DNA from: Desulfobacterales bacterium
Lineage (GTDB): Bacteria; Desulfobacterota; Desulfobacteria; Desulfobacterales; UBA5852
Assembly: GCA_030065275.1 (NCBI GenBank)
Contig: JASJCV010000001.1
Coordinates: 1 to 35,925, forward strand
Direction: 5' to 3'
DNA length: 35,925 nucleotides
A program made the translations under genes and the position numbers. Shown piece after piece: positions 18,478 through 26,964 of this stretch; position 1 is the first letter of the stretch, and the number at the start of each line of letters is the position of its first letter. The notes under the pieces were generated by a model. It had not been told where the DNA came from. It worked only from the letters and a program-made list of their open reading frames with translations, and made no database searches.

Positions 18478-19635
18478 TCATCCGGCCATGATCGAACTGA
18501 TGGCCTGGGGCAGTTCAATCTCATCCAGCACGATGTCCACCGTTCCCTGCTGGATAGCGTTATGGGTCAGGTTGGGGTAGACGCAGCACTGGGTGTCCTG
18601 GGCCAGGGTGACACCCGAACACTCCCGGATCTGGCCGAATCCCTCGGCCCCGTCGTTGCCGATGCCCGTGAGCAGGACACCCACCGTGTTCTGCTGGAAG
18701 ACTTCGGCCGCCGAGGTAAACAGCATGTCGAGGGGGACCGCATCCGGCCCGGCCGACTGGAGACAGGGTGTGCCCTCGCTATTCGTGGCGACGCGAACGG
18801 CGTTCTGGTACGAACTGATATAGCAGGTGCCCTGCTCGATGGGCATGCCGTCCCGGGCTTCACGGATGCGCCAGGGCACCGAGGCGTCGAACTGTTCGAC
18901 AAACGCGCCGATGATTTTCGGGGAGATCTCCTGGACGGCCACTACGGCAGCCGGCAGGGTGGGCGGCAGGTTGGCGAGCATCCGGATGACCGTGTTGGGG
19001 CCGCTCAAGGTCGTGCCGAGGGTCAGCAGGTATTCCAGCGGATGATAGCCGTAGAGATCGGGAAAATGGGCCTGCCGGTCCCAGCGATTAAGCCGGACAC
19101 GGCGGATATTGTCGAGGTTCACTGCGCTGGCCAGCTTGATGCGGTCGATGAGCTGCTGCCGGGATTGCTCGATATCGGTCGATACGGCCCCCGACGGTTT
19201 GGGGATGAAATCGACCACGCCCAGTCGGAGGGCATCGAAGGTGATGGCCCCGTCGCTGAACAGCGAGCTCAGCACCACGACCGGAACGGGCGACTCGATC
19301 ATGATGTGCCGGATGCTGGTCAGCCCGTCCATGATGGGCATGTCGATGTCGAGCGTGACCACGTCGGGGTCGAGGGCCTTGATCAGCTCCAGGCCCTCCT
19401 GACCGTTGCGGGCGGTGCCGACGATGCGCAACCGGGAATCGGTGGCGAGGACGTCCACGATGGCTTTGCGCATGAAAGCCGCATCGTCCACGACGAGCAC
19501 CTTGATTTCTTCCGCCGTCGCCTCTCCCGGGACCGGCCGATGCGATTCGACTTCACACCGCGGCGTGTTGCCGGCTTCAGCCCCCCCAGGCGGCAATGCG
19601 TGCGGCGATGTTGTGTGGTTCACATTCTTCATCAC
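18478..19635 (-). CDS. REC + CheB-like methylesterase homologue with degenerate active site (copy 1)
   Basis: Intact REC (VLVVDDAAFMRKAI, VVTLDIDMPIMDG, DFIPKPS); CheB-like domain LTLGTTLSGPNTVIRMLANLP...VVAVQEISPKIIGAF...LLTGIGNDGAEG. Confidence 0.85.
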   Translation of the reverse strand: MMKNVNHTTSPHALPPGGAEAGNTPRCEVESHRPVPGEATAEEIKVLVVDDAAFMRKAIVDVLATDSRLRIVGTARNGQEGLELIKALDPDVVTLDIDMPIMDGLTSIRHIMIESPVPVVVLSSLFSDGAITFDALRLGVVDFIPKPSGAVSTDIEQSRQQLIDRIKLASAVNLDNIRRVRLNRWDRQAHFPDLYGYHPLEYLLTLGTTLSGPNTVIRMLANLPPTLPAAVVAVQEISPKIIGAFVEQFDASVPWRIREARDGMPIEQGTCYISSYQNAVRVATNSEGTPCLQSAGPDAVPLDMLFTSAAEVFQQNTVGVLLTGIGNDGAEGFGQIRECSGVTLAQDTQCCVYPNLTHNAIQQGTVDIVLDEIELPQAISSIMAG

Positions 19636-21364
19636 AGAGATCTTCCTCGATAGTGGCGTTCAGCGACGCCGGCATTATACAGGTGGCGCGTTCCTGAATC
19701 AGCAGCCGTCCGCCGTTTTCGCGCATATAGCGCAGCCCTTCCAGATTGCCGGTTTCGGCCCCGGACAAGAGCACCACCTGCAGCCGGTCGCCCAAACAGT
19801 CAGAAGCCGAGAAGAGCAGTAAATCGAAATAGCTCGGGCCGTAGCCGAAATCCTGGCGGCCCTCCTGCATCCGCAGGATCACCTCCGTGCTTTCCTCGCC
19901 GAGGCGCAGCGAACAGCCGTGTGTGCCCAGGTAGGATTGGCCGCGCCGCAGCGAGACCTCCCTGGAGACGATGTTGATCGGCGCCGGGGCGTAGCCCTGC
20001 AGATGGGACGCCAGGGCCGGCAGGAAAGCGGGGGGGATGGATTGCAGCCCGATCAGGGCGGTGGGCGCATCGGCCGGCAGTCCGGCAAGCATTTGCCGCA
20101 TGCTCCCATGACCGCTGCAGCCCGCCGATACGATGACGAGATGATCGGCCGGCAGGGCGTCGCCGACCGGGCCGCGCCCGGCATGATCGGCCGGTGTGCA
20201 GCGCAACCGACGAAAAGCCCTGATATCGGCGGAGGCGGCCTGCTGGATGCGCTCCACGATTTTTTGCTGCTGCAGCAGCAGGTCTTTGTTTTTGACCGGC
20301 TTGGCCATGAAATCCACGGCACCCAGGTCGAGAAATGAGAGAACCGTATCCGGCGCGCCGCTGCCCACGTTGCTCATCACCACCACAGGACAGGGATTTT
20401 TGATCATGATGTGCTTCAGGGCGGCTTTGCCGTTCATGACCGGCATGTTGACATCCAGCAGGATGAGGTCGGGACGCTGCGCCTCGGTGAGTTCAAGGGC
20501 CTCCTCGCCGTTGCGGGCAATGCCCGTCACTTCGATGTCGCCCGTGGCGGACAGCATGCTGCCCAGAATCTTGCCCATGACCGTGGAGTCCTCGACCAGC
20601 AGGACGCGCAGTTTATCCGGCGCCAGGGTGACCATGTCTTCCTCTTCGGCGGCGCTCTCCTCTTCGGCCAGCATGGCGGCCTCATCCGCGCGGCGGGCGG
20701 CTTCCATCAGCAGGAATTCGTAGCTTTTCTTGATGGTGGCCACCTCGCTGACCCCGCCGTCAAGCGTTTCGAAACCGCCGCTCTTCCAGCCCAGAATCGC
20801 GTAGAAGGCCTCCTCGCCGGTCACCTGGCCGCAGACAGCGTGGGCGATCTCCCCGTCCCATATGTAGATCGTGCCCTGCAGGGCGCCTTTTGTCACCCGG
20901 ATCGTGATGGTGGCCGAGGAGAGGCAGCACATCTGGATCAGATCGTCGAGCTGGATATTCTTGAGCGTTCCGGCAAATCCCTGGGCATGCCCCTCGGAAA
21001 GCGTGTTGATACGCCGGCCCAGTTCGGCGGCGTCGCAGGGCCCCTCGACGATCTGTAGATTGGATTGGGACGGTATGGCGCGGCGCACCTCGGCGCTGTC
21101 GGGGGGCAGGATCAGGATCGTTTCCAGGTGGGGATACCCGGCCATGACTTCCTTCAGATAGGGCTGGGGGAACGCATCCCCGGCGGCGACCCCGACCACT
21201 GCCAGGAAGATGTCCTCGCGCGCGAGGATCTCAAGCGCATGGGCGCCGGTCTCGGCGGTCAGCAGCCGATAGGAGACTGTATCGGCATACAGGTGCTCCG
21301 CGAGCGCTTCACGCAACGGCGCTTCACAGTCGATCAGCAGTATTTTTTTGAGGCCTGCTTCCAT
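19577..21364 (-). CDS. Pseudo-REC / DUF4388 (PATAN) / REC / CheB-like protein (copy 2)
   Basis: N-terminal REC-like without phospho-Asp; GFAGTLKNIQLDDLIQMCCLSSATITIRVTKGALQGTIYIWDGEIAHA is DUF4388; intact REC VLLVEDSTVMGKIL/LILLDVNMPVMNG/DFMAKPVK; degenerate CheB domain VSAGCSGHG/LQSIPPAF/LLSGAETGN. Confidence 0.82.
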   Translation of the reverse strand: MEAGLKKILLIDCEAPLREALAEHLYADTVSYRLLTAETGAHALEILAREDIFLAVVGVAAGDAFPQPYLKEVMAGYPHLETILILPPDSAEVRRAIPSQSNLQIVEGPCDAAELGRRINTLSEGHAQGFAGTLKNIQLDDLIQMCCLSSATITIRVTKGALQGTIYIWDGEIAHAVCGQVTGEEAFYAILGWKSGGFETLDGGVSEVATIKKSYEFLLMEAARRADEAAMLAEEESAAEEEDMVTLAPDKLRVLLVEDSTVMGKILGSMLSATGDIEVTGIARNGEEALELTEAQRPDLILLDVNMPVMNGKAALKHIMIKNPCPVVVMSNVGSGAPDTVLSFLDLGAVDFMAKPVKNKDLLLQQQKIVERIQQAASADIRAFRRLRCTPADHAGRGPVGDALPADHLVIVSAGCSGHGSMRQMLAGLPADAPTALIGLQSIPPAFLPALASHLQGYAPAPINIVSREVSLRRGQSYLGTHGCSLRLGEESTEVILRMQEGRQDFGYGPSYFDLLLFSASDCLGDRLQVVLLSGAETGNLEGLRYMRENGGRLLIQERATCIMPASLNATIEEDLCDEECEPHNIAARIAAWGG

Positions 21365-21393
21365 ATCGTATTACCATGCCGACGGCCAGGCGG

Positions 21394-24300
21394 TCAGAGT
21401 ACCGCGGCTTTGGCTTTCTTTTGTGCCTCCCGGTCGATGGAAAGATTGACAAGCTCGTAGACATCCAAAATCAGCGAAATATGGCCGTCGCCCAGGATCG
21501 TGGCGCCGGAGAACCCGCTGCGCTCCTGGAGGTAATCTTCCAGCGGCTTGATGACGACTTCCTCCTGTCCCAGGAGTTCGTCCACCACGAGCCCGACGCG
21601 TTTCAGCCCCGTGCTGACCACGACCACGAACGCCCGGTCGATCGAGCCGGCGGCGTTCATGTTGAAAAGCCCGTCCAGACGCACCAGGGGCAGGGTGCTT
21701 TCACGCAGCTGCATGACTTCGACGCCCTCGATGGTGTTGATCTGCCTCTCGTCGATCCGCAAGGTCTCCTCGACGGTGGCCAGCGGTATGGTGAACAGTT
21801 CGCCGCGCACCTTGATCAGGAGCGCTGGAATGATCGCCAGGGTCAGGGGGATCTTGATCCGGAAACGGGTTTCGACGCCGGGGGTGGTGTCGATTTCGAT
21901 GGTGCCGTTGAGTTTTTCGATGTTTTTCTTGACCACGTCCATGCCTACGCCGCGGCCGGATGTGTGGGTGATTTTCTCGGCCGTGGAAAAGCCGGGCAGC
22001 ATGATGAGGCTGCTCAGGTCCTTGGGTGCCATGCGATCGAGTTCGTCGCTGCTTGCAAAGTCGCCCGCCAGGGCTTTGGAGCGAATGCGGTCGAGATCCA
22101 GGCCGCGGCCGTCGTCGGCGATTTCGATCACCACATGGTTGCCTTCGTGGTAGGCCTCCAGCCGGATGGTGGCGGTTCCGGGCTTGCCCTGGCGTTGCCG
22201 CTCGGCGGTCGGTTCCACCCCGTGATCCACCGCGTTGCGGATGATGTGGATCAACGGATCGGAGATCTCTTCGATGACCATCTTGTCGAGCTCGGTCTCT
22301 TCGCCGCGGATATCCAGTTCGACCTTCTTGTCGGTGTCGCGCACCAGATCGTAGACCAGCCGTGGGTAGCGGTTGAACAACTGCGCAATGGGCAGCATGC
22401 GCACTTTCATGACCCCTTCCTGCAGTTCGTTGGCCACCCGGCCCAGGGCCACCGTGGCCTCGCTCAGGCGGAAGGTCAGCCCCTTGACCTGCTTCATCTC
22501 GCGGGTGTCGAGCTTGAAGCTTTGCTTCAGGTTCTGCTGCAGTTCGCGCATCTCGCTGAAGAGCTGGGCAAACCAGGCCCGGCTGACCACCAGTTCGCCC
22601 ACCTGGTTCATGAGGGCGTCGATTTTGCCGGCGTCCACCCGGATACTCTGTTTGAGAATCCTGTCGCCAATGCGATCGGACCGGCGGCGGCCGGCGTTAG
22701 CGGGATCGCGGCGATCCGTCGATGCCGCCCGATCCGTGACCGGGGCGACGTCTTCGTCCTCGACCGCGGCCGTCGCCGTAATGTCGGCGACCTCGGCAAT
22801 GATATCCGCGGCCGGCGCCCCGGGTTCATCCCCCTCGCCCGGCAGGTCGTTTTCGCTGTCGTCAAACAGCGGAATCTCGAAGTCGGCGTCATCCGGATCG
22901 CGGCTTCCGGGGGCAGGGTCGGCGTCGGCTATCAGCGGTGCGGACGGGGAGATGTCCTGAAGGCCCTGGATGCGGTCCAGGAGATCGTCGATGGCGTTCT
23001 CCTCCGCGCCCGTCTGCTCCAGATCCTCGGTCAGCAGACCGATACGGTCCCGGGCCGCGATCAGCAGCTCGATCGTGGCTTGATCCGCCGGTCTCTCGCT
23101 GCGCCGCATCTGGTCCAGCAGGTTTTCCAGCTGGTGGGAAAGCTCGGCGATGCGCGCCATGCCAAGGTATTCGGCCGCGCCCTTGATGGTATGCGCCGAG
23201 CGGAAGATGTCGTCCAGGGTGGTTGGGTCCTCGGGCGATTTTTCGAGCTGCAGCAGGCTGTTCTCCATTTCCTCGAGATGCTCCATGGTTTCCACCAGGA
23301 AGTCATGGAGGAGGCTGTTCTCCGGTTTTTCGCCCTGTGCTGCGACGGTGGCGGTCGCCACTTCGTCTTCGAAAACCGAAACAAGAGCCTCAAGGTCTTC
23401 CGAATCCTCAACGGCGGCTTCCGGGCGTTCTGCGGCCGCCGTATCTTCGGAACCGGAGGCTTGCCCGGAATCGGGGACCGCATCGGCGTCGGTTGTGAGC
23501 AGGGCGGCGTCGGTCGCCCCTTCCGCCAGTCTGATTTGCGGGAACCGTTCGACCACGGCGGCGATCTTGGCTTCCAGATCGGCAGCGATGAAGGCGGGCA
23601 GAAACGCATCCTCGCCTTCGGCCAGACGCGCGCGGGCGTCCTGAATGGCAGCCGTCCAGTCGTCGTAGAGGGCGGTCAGTTTGGAATAGCCCATATAGTT
23701 CGCCGAGGAACGCAGCGGATCGATGTTGAGCAGGCAGGCGGCCAGAATGCCATCGCGTTCCGAAGCCTCGGCGCAGGCCAGCGCGGCGGCCCGGGCCTTG
23801 AGGGCCCCCAGGCTCTCCTCGAGCTGCTCCAGGAAGATCGTGAAGAGCTCTTCGTCGTATTCCTCTTCATAATCGTCGTTGCTGGATGGCATGGCCGCGC
23901 TCGCAGCATCATCCGTCAACGCGGCCGCTGCTGCGCTCGTCAGGCTTTCCGTTGCGGAAGACGCCGGCTCCGGGGCGGGGTTGGTGCCGGTTGCAGCGTC
24001 TGGAGCGGGGTCGCCCCCGTCGCTTGAAATGGTTGCATGCGACGTCGAGAAAAGCTCCGCGGCGATTTCAGCCGTCCCGGCGGCGCGCTGGGGGGCGATC
24101 CCCTGACGGCGGCAGTCGTCGAAAGAGCGGCTGAGCCGGTCGAAGAGATCGGAGGCTTCGGCGTCGGTCGGCACCTGCGGCGCAAAGCGGTTTTCAAGAT
24201 CGCCATCGTCTGCAGCGGCTTCATCTTCCATGCCAGGCACCGGGGGTCGGTTGCCGGCTTGGGCGGCCTCCGGCGCGGCTGTTTCTATCGGGGCTTGGCG

Positions 24301-25092
24301 ATCGATCTGAACCTTTGGGAAACGAACGGCCACGCTGTCCAGGTTGGCTTCCATGTAGTCGCGGATGAAATCGGGCATAAAGCTGTCGTCGCCGGTTTCG
24401 AGACGCTCGCGCGCGTGGCGGATGGACTCACTCCAGCCGTCGTAGAGGCCGGCGAGGGTGTCGTAGCCCATGTAATTGGCCGATGCGCGCAGCGGCTCCA
24501 TGCGTTTCAGACAGTTCGCCAGGATGGCCAGCCGGTCGTCGTGGTCGGCCGTTGTCAGGGCCCGGGTGTTCGCCGCCAGCGCGGTGAGACCCTCTTCGAG
24601 CTGTTCGAGGAAGATGGCGAAGAGTTCTTCGTCGAACTCTTCCTCGTAGGTCGTCGCGCCGCCGGTTTCACCCGACGGCGGGGTGCTGACCGGGATTTCG
24701 TCTTCGCGTCCGCTCCGTGGCTTCAAGGCTTCGAGGCGTTCAACCAGATCCGCGATCACGGTTTGCTCGGTCTGCGTGGATTCCAGGTCTTCGACCAGCT
24801 GGCCCATCCGGTCCCGCACGGCCATCACCAGGTCGACGGTGTTGCGATCGGCGACAAATTCGTTGCGGCGCAGCCGGTCCAGCAGATTTTCGAGCTTGTG
24901 CGAGAGCTCGGCCAGACCCTCCAACCCCAGATATTCCGAGGCGCCCTTGATGGTGTGCACGGATCGGAAAATATGGTCGAGGGGCTCCCGGTCATCGGGA
25001 TTGGCCTCAAGACGGAGAAGGTGGCTTTCCATCTCTTCAAGATGTTCCACCGTTTCCACGATGAAATCCTGAAGCAGGGAATAGTCCGTCAT
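21394..25092 (-). CDS. cheA: CheA-family histidine kinase with four tandem Hpt/Hpt-like domains
   Basis: HTIKGAS and HTIKGAA Hpt motifs, two additional PLR(A/S)SANYMGY modules, N box HIIRNAVDHGVE, G1 IADDGRGLD, PGFSTAEKITHTSGRGVGMDVVK, C-terminal CheW-like domain. Confidence 0.93.
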   Translation of the reverse strand: MTDYSLLQDFIVETVEHLEEMESHLLRLEANPDDREPLDHIFRSVHTIKGASEYLGLEGLAELSHKLENLLDRLRRNEFVADRNTVDLVMAVRDRMGQLVEDLESTQTEQTVIADLVERLEALKPRSGREDEIPVSTPPSGETGGATTYEEEFDEELFAIFLEQLEEGLTALAANTRALTTADHDDRLAILANCLKRMEPLRASANYMGYDTLAGLYDGWSESIRHARERLETGDDSFMPDFIRDYMEANLDSVAVRFPKVQIDRQAPIETAAPEAAQAGNRPPVPGMEDEAAADDGDLENRFAPQVPTDAEASDLFDRLSRSFDDCRRQGIAPQRAAGTAEIAAELFSTSHATISSDGGDPAPDAATGTNPAPEPASSATESLTSAAAAALTDDAASAAMPSSNDDYEEEYDEELFTIFLEQLEESLGALKARAAALACAEASERDGILAACLLNIDPLRSSANYMGYSKLTALYDDWTAAIQDARARLAEGEDAFLPAFIAADLEAKIAAVVERFPQIRLAEGATDAALLTTDADAVPDSGQASGSEDTAAAERPEAAVEDSEDLEALVSVFEDEVATATVAAQGEKPENSLLHDFLVETMEHLEEMENSLLQLEKSPEDPTTLDDIFRSAHTIKGAAEYLGMARIAELSHQLENLLDQMRRSERPADQATIELLIAARDRIGLLTEDLEQTGAEENAIDDLLDRIQGLQDISPSAPLIADADPAPGSRDPDDADFEIPLFDDSENDLPGEGDEPGAPAADIIAEVADITATAAVEDEDVAPVTDRAASTDRRDPANAGRRRSDRIGDRILKQSIRVDAGKIDALMNQVGELVVSRAWFAQLFSEMRELQQNLKQSFKLDTREMKQVKGLTFRLSEATVALGRVANELQEGVMKVRMLPIAQLFNRYPRLVYDLVRDTDKKVELDIRGEETELDKMVIEEISDPLIHIIRNAVDHGVEPTAERQRQGKPGTATIRLEAYHEGNHVVIEIADDGRGLDLDRIRSKALAGDFASSDELDRMAPKDLSSLIMLPGFSTAEKITHTSGRGVGMDVVKKNIEKLNGTIEIDTTPGVETRFRIKIPLTLAIIPALLIKVRGELFTIPLATVEETLRIDERQINTIEGVEVMQLRESTLPLVRLDGLFNMNAAGSIDRAFVVVVSTGLKRVGLVVDELLGQEEVVIKPLEDYLQERSGFSGATILGDGHISLILDVYELVNLSIDREAQKKAKAAVL

Positions 25093-25173
25093 GGTGATCT
25101 CCTTATCCTCCGGACCGAGTGCGTGGCGGCCGGGTGGCGCGGCGCCCGTCCCGGTCCCCGGAGGGTGTTGCGG

Positions 25174-25875
25174 TTAGTGGGCCCGGTCGACCAGTTCCTC
25201 CGTGGCCACGGCTTTGCGGCCGGTCAGAAGAACGTCATAGAGGTCGAACGATCGGGCGACGGTTTGCATGGTCCCCAAGTTCTGTCGTGCCGATTGCAGA
25301 TGGGTGTGAATCACCTTGTCCATCGGGGGGCTCTGCGGATCATCGAGCTGCCGGTGGATGCCCTCGAGGGCATCCATGGCGCTGCCGGTCTGGTTCCAGA
25401 CCAGCAGGAGGAGTTCCTGCAGATTGACGCCCATGTCGTTGAACAGCTCCCCGATGCGGCCGATTTCGTCCGTGTCGTGCACCGGCACGGTGGCATCCAG
25501 GCGACCGTCGGCCATGTGGCCGGCGGCGGTCGCCGTGTTCTCGAGCGGGTGCAGAATGCGCCGTGCGACATAGAGGTAGAGCGCACTCAGCACGGCGAGC
25601 GCCAGCAGCGTGCCCCCCATCAGGCCGTAGCGGACGCGTTGCACCAGCTGCGCATGCGCGTTTTCCCCCGCCTCGGTCCTGGGCTCCAGCATCATAAACG
25701 GCGAGCTTCGATCGACCCCTGTCAGCTGCACGGTCAAGCCGCCGCCGGTCAGCAGCGTGAGCAGCATGGCCAGAAGAAAGCCGGCCCGAATTCTGCGGCG
25801 CAGCGATTTGGTCCGCCGCCTGTTGGACGGCGTCGTCGCGTCGATTGTGTTGTTCGTATCGAAGTTCATGGCCAT
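25174..25875 (-). CDS. HAMP-domain membrane protein without output domain (second copy)
   Basis: Two TM helices, VARRILHPLENTATAAGHMADGRLDATVPVHDTDEIGRIGELFNDMGVNLQELL HAMP, helical C-terminus. Confidence 0.78.
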   Translation of the reverse strand: MAMNFDTNNTIDATTPSNRRRTKSLRRRIRAGFLLAMLLTLLTGGGLTVQLTGVDRSSPFMMLEPRTEAGENAHAQLVQRVRYGLMGGTLLALAVLSALYLYVARRILHPLENTATAAGHMADGRLDATVPVHDTDEIGRIGELFNDMGVNLQELLLLVWNQTGSAMDALEGIHRQLDDPQSPPMDKVIHTHLQSARQNLGTMQTVARSFDLYDVLLTGRKAVATEELVDRAH

Positions 25876-25941
25876 CGTGACCTATCCCGTGGGTCGCTCG
25901 CCGCCGCCTCGATCCGGATGGCGGGCGGCCGACCCGTTCTT

Positions 25942-26295
25942 CTAAAGCCGATTGATCAGCTCTAGAATCTCCTTGGAACGGTGCTTGTTCAAATATCCCT
26001 TGGCCCCCAGTTTCAGGGCATCCGCGCCATACTCGGCCTCATCGAGATTGGACAGAAATATGATGGCGGCCTCGCTGTCGTAGGCCAGGATCTCCCGGGC
26101 CGCGGTAAATCCGTCCATGCCGCGCATGGTGATGTCCATGGTGACGAGGTCGGGTTTGAGTTCCTTGTACAGGGTCACGGCGGCGCTGCCGTCCTTGGCC
26201 TCCCCGACCACCTCGTGCTGGCCGGTCTGGAGGGTCGTTTTGATCATCCGGCGCATGATGGTGGAATCGTCCACGATCAGGATTGTCTTGCCCAT
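25942..26295 (-). CDS. cheY: CheY-like single-domain response regulator
   Basis: MGKTILIVDDSTIMRRMIKTTLQ...PDLVTMDITMRGMDGF...LGAKGYLNKHRSKEILELI. Confidence 0.9.
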   Translation of the reverse strand: MGKTILIVDDSTIMRRMIKTTLQTGQHEVVGEAKDGSAAVTLYKELKPDLVTMDITMRGMDGFTAAREILAYDSEAAIIFLSNLDEAEYGADALKLGAKGYLNKHRSKEILELINRL

Positions 26296-26363
26296 GGCTG
26301 CTTGCCTTTCACACATATTCTCGGATCGCCTCGCTCCGATCCTTCCGATCGGCAGCGGCCCCA

Positions 26364-26897
26364 CTACGGAGCCACCCGCATTTCCCGGCCGACCGTGTTG
26401 ATTTCACGCAGTTTCTTGATTTCCTCCACCAGCAGGATCCTGTCAAAATCGAGCAGGATCAGCAGCCGCTGGTCGATGCGGCACACGCCGGTGATGTACT
26501 GGCTGTGCAGACCGGAGACGACGATGTCAGGCGGCGGTTTGATGCTGTTGGCGGGCACCTTGAGCACCTGCGTGACCGAGTCCACGATGAAGCCGGTCAC
26601 CCGGCCCTCCACATTCAGGATCATGATCCAGATGTTGCCGTCGGAGGCCTCGGCGTTGCGCAGGTTGAGACGGCGGCGCAGGTCGATTACGGGAATGATG
26701 TTGCCGCGCAGGTTGATGACGCCCTCGATGAAATCCGGCGCGTTCGGGATCGGGGTGATCGGGGTTTCCCGGATGATTTCCTGAACCATCAGGATATCTA
26801 CCCCGAACATTTCGCGGCCGATTGCAAAGCCCACGAGCTGCATGAGCTTTTCTTTTTCTTCCTGGTCCGTTTCCTGGTTCAGATACGGCTCGTTCAT
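26364..26897 (-). CDS. cheW: CheW coupling protein
   Basis: MQLVGFAIGREMFGVDILMVQEIIRETPITPIPNAPDFIEGVINLRGNIIPVIDLRRRLNL. Confidence 0.93.
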   Translation of the reverse strand: MNEPYLNQETDQEEKEKLMQLVGFAIGREMFGVDILMVQEIIRETPITPIPNAPDFIEGVINLRGNIIPVIDLRRRLNLRNAEASDGNIWIMILNVEGRVTGFIVDSVTQVLKVPANSIKPPPDIVVSGLHSQYITGVCRIDQRLLILLDFDRILLVEEIKKLREINTVGREMRVAP

Positions 26898-26964
26898 GGG
26901 ATGCTTTCTCCTTGACGGGTGCCCGCCGTGGCGCCGGCGGACACCCGGATCGTATGCATGGGGC

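Noticed and set aside
21376-24027. 883-aa plus-strand ORF (and 24037-25965, 642 aa)
   Set aside because: Antisense shadow ORFs of the cheA gene; composition (His/Asp/Gly/Gln-rich) is typical of high-GC antisense frames and no domain is recognisable.
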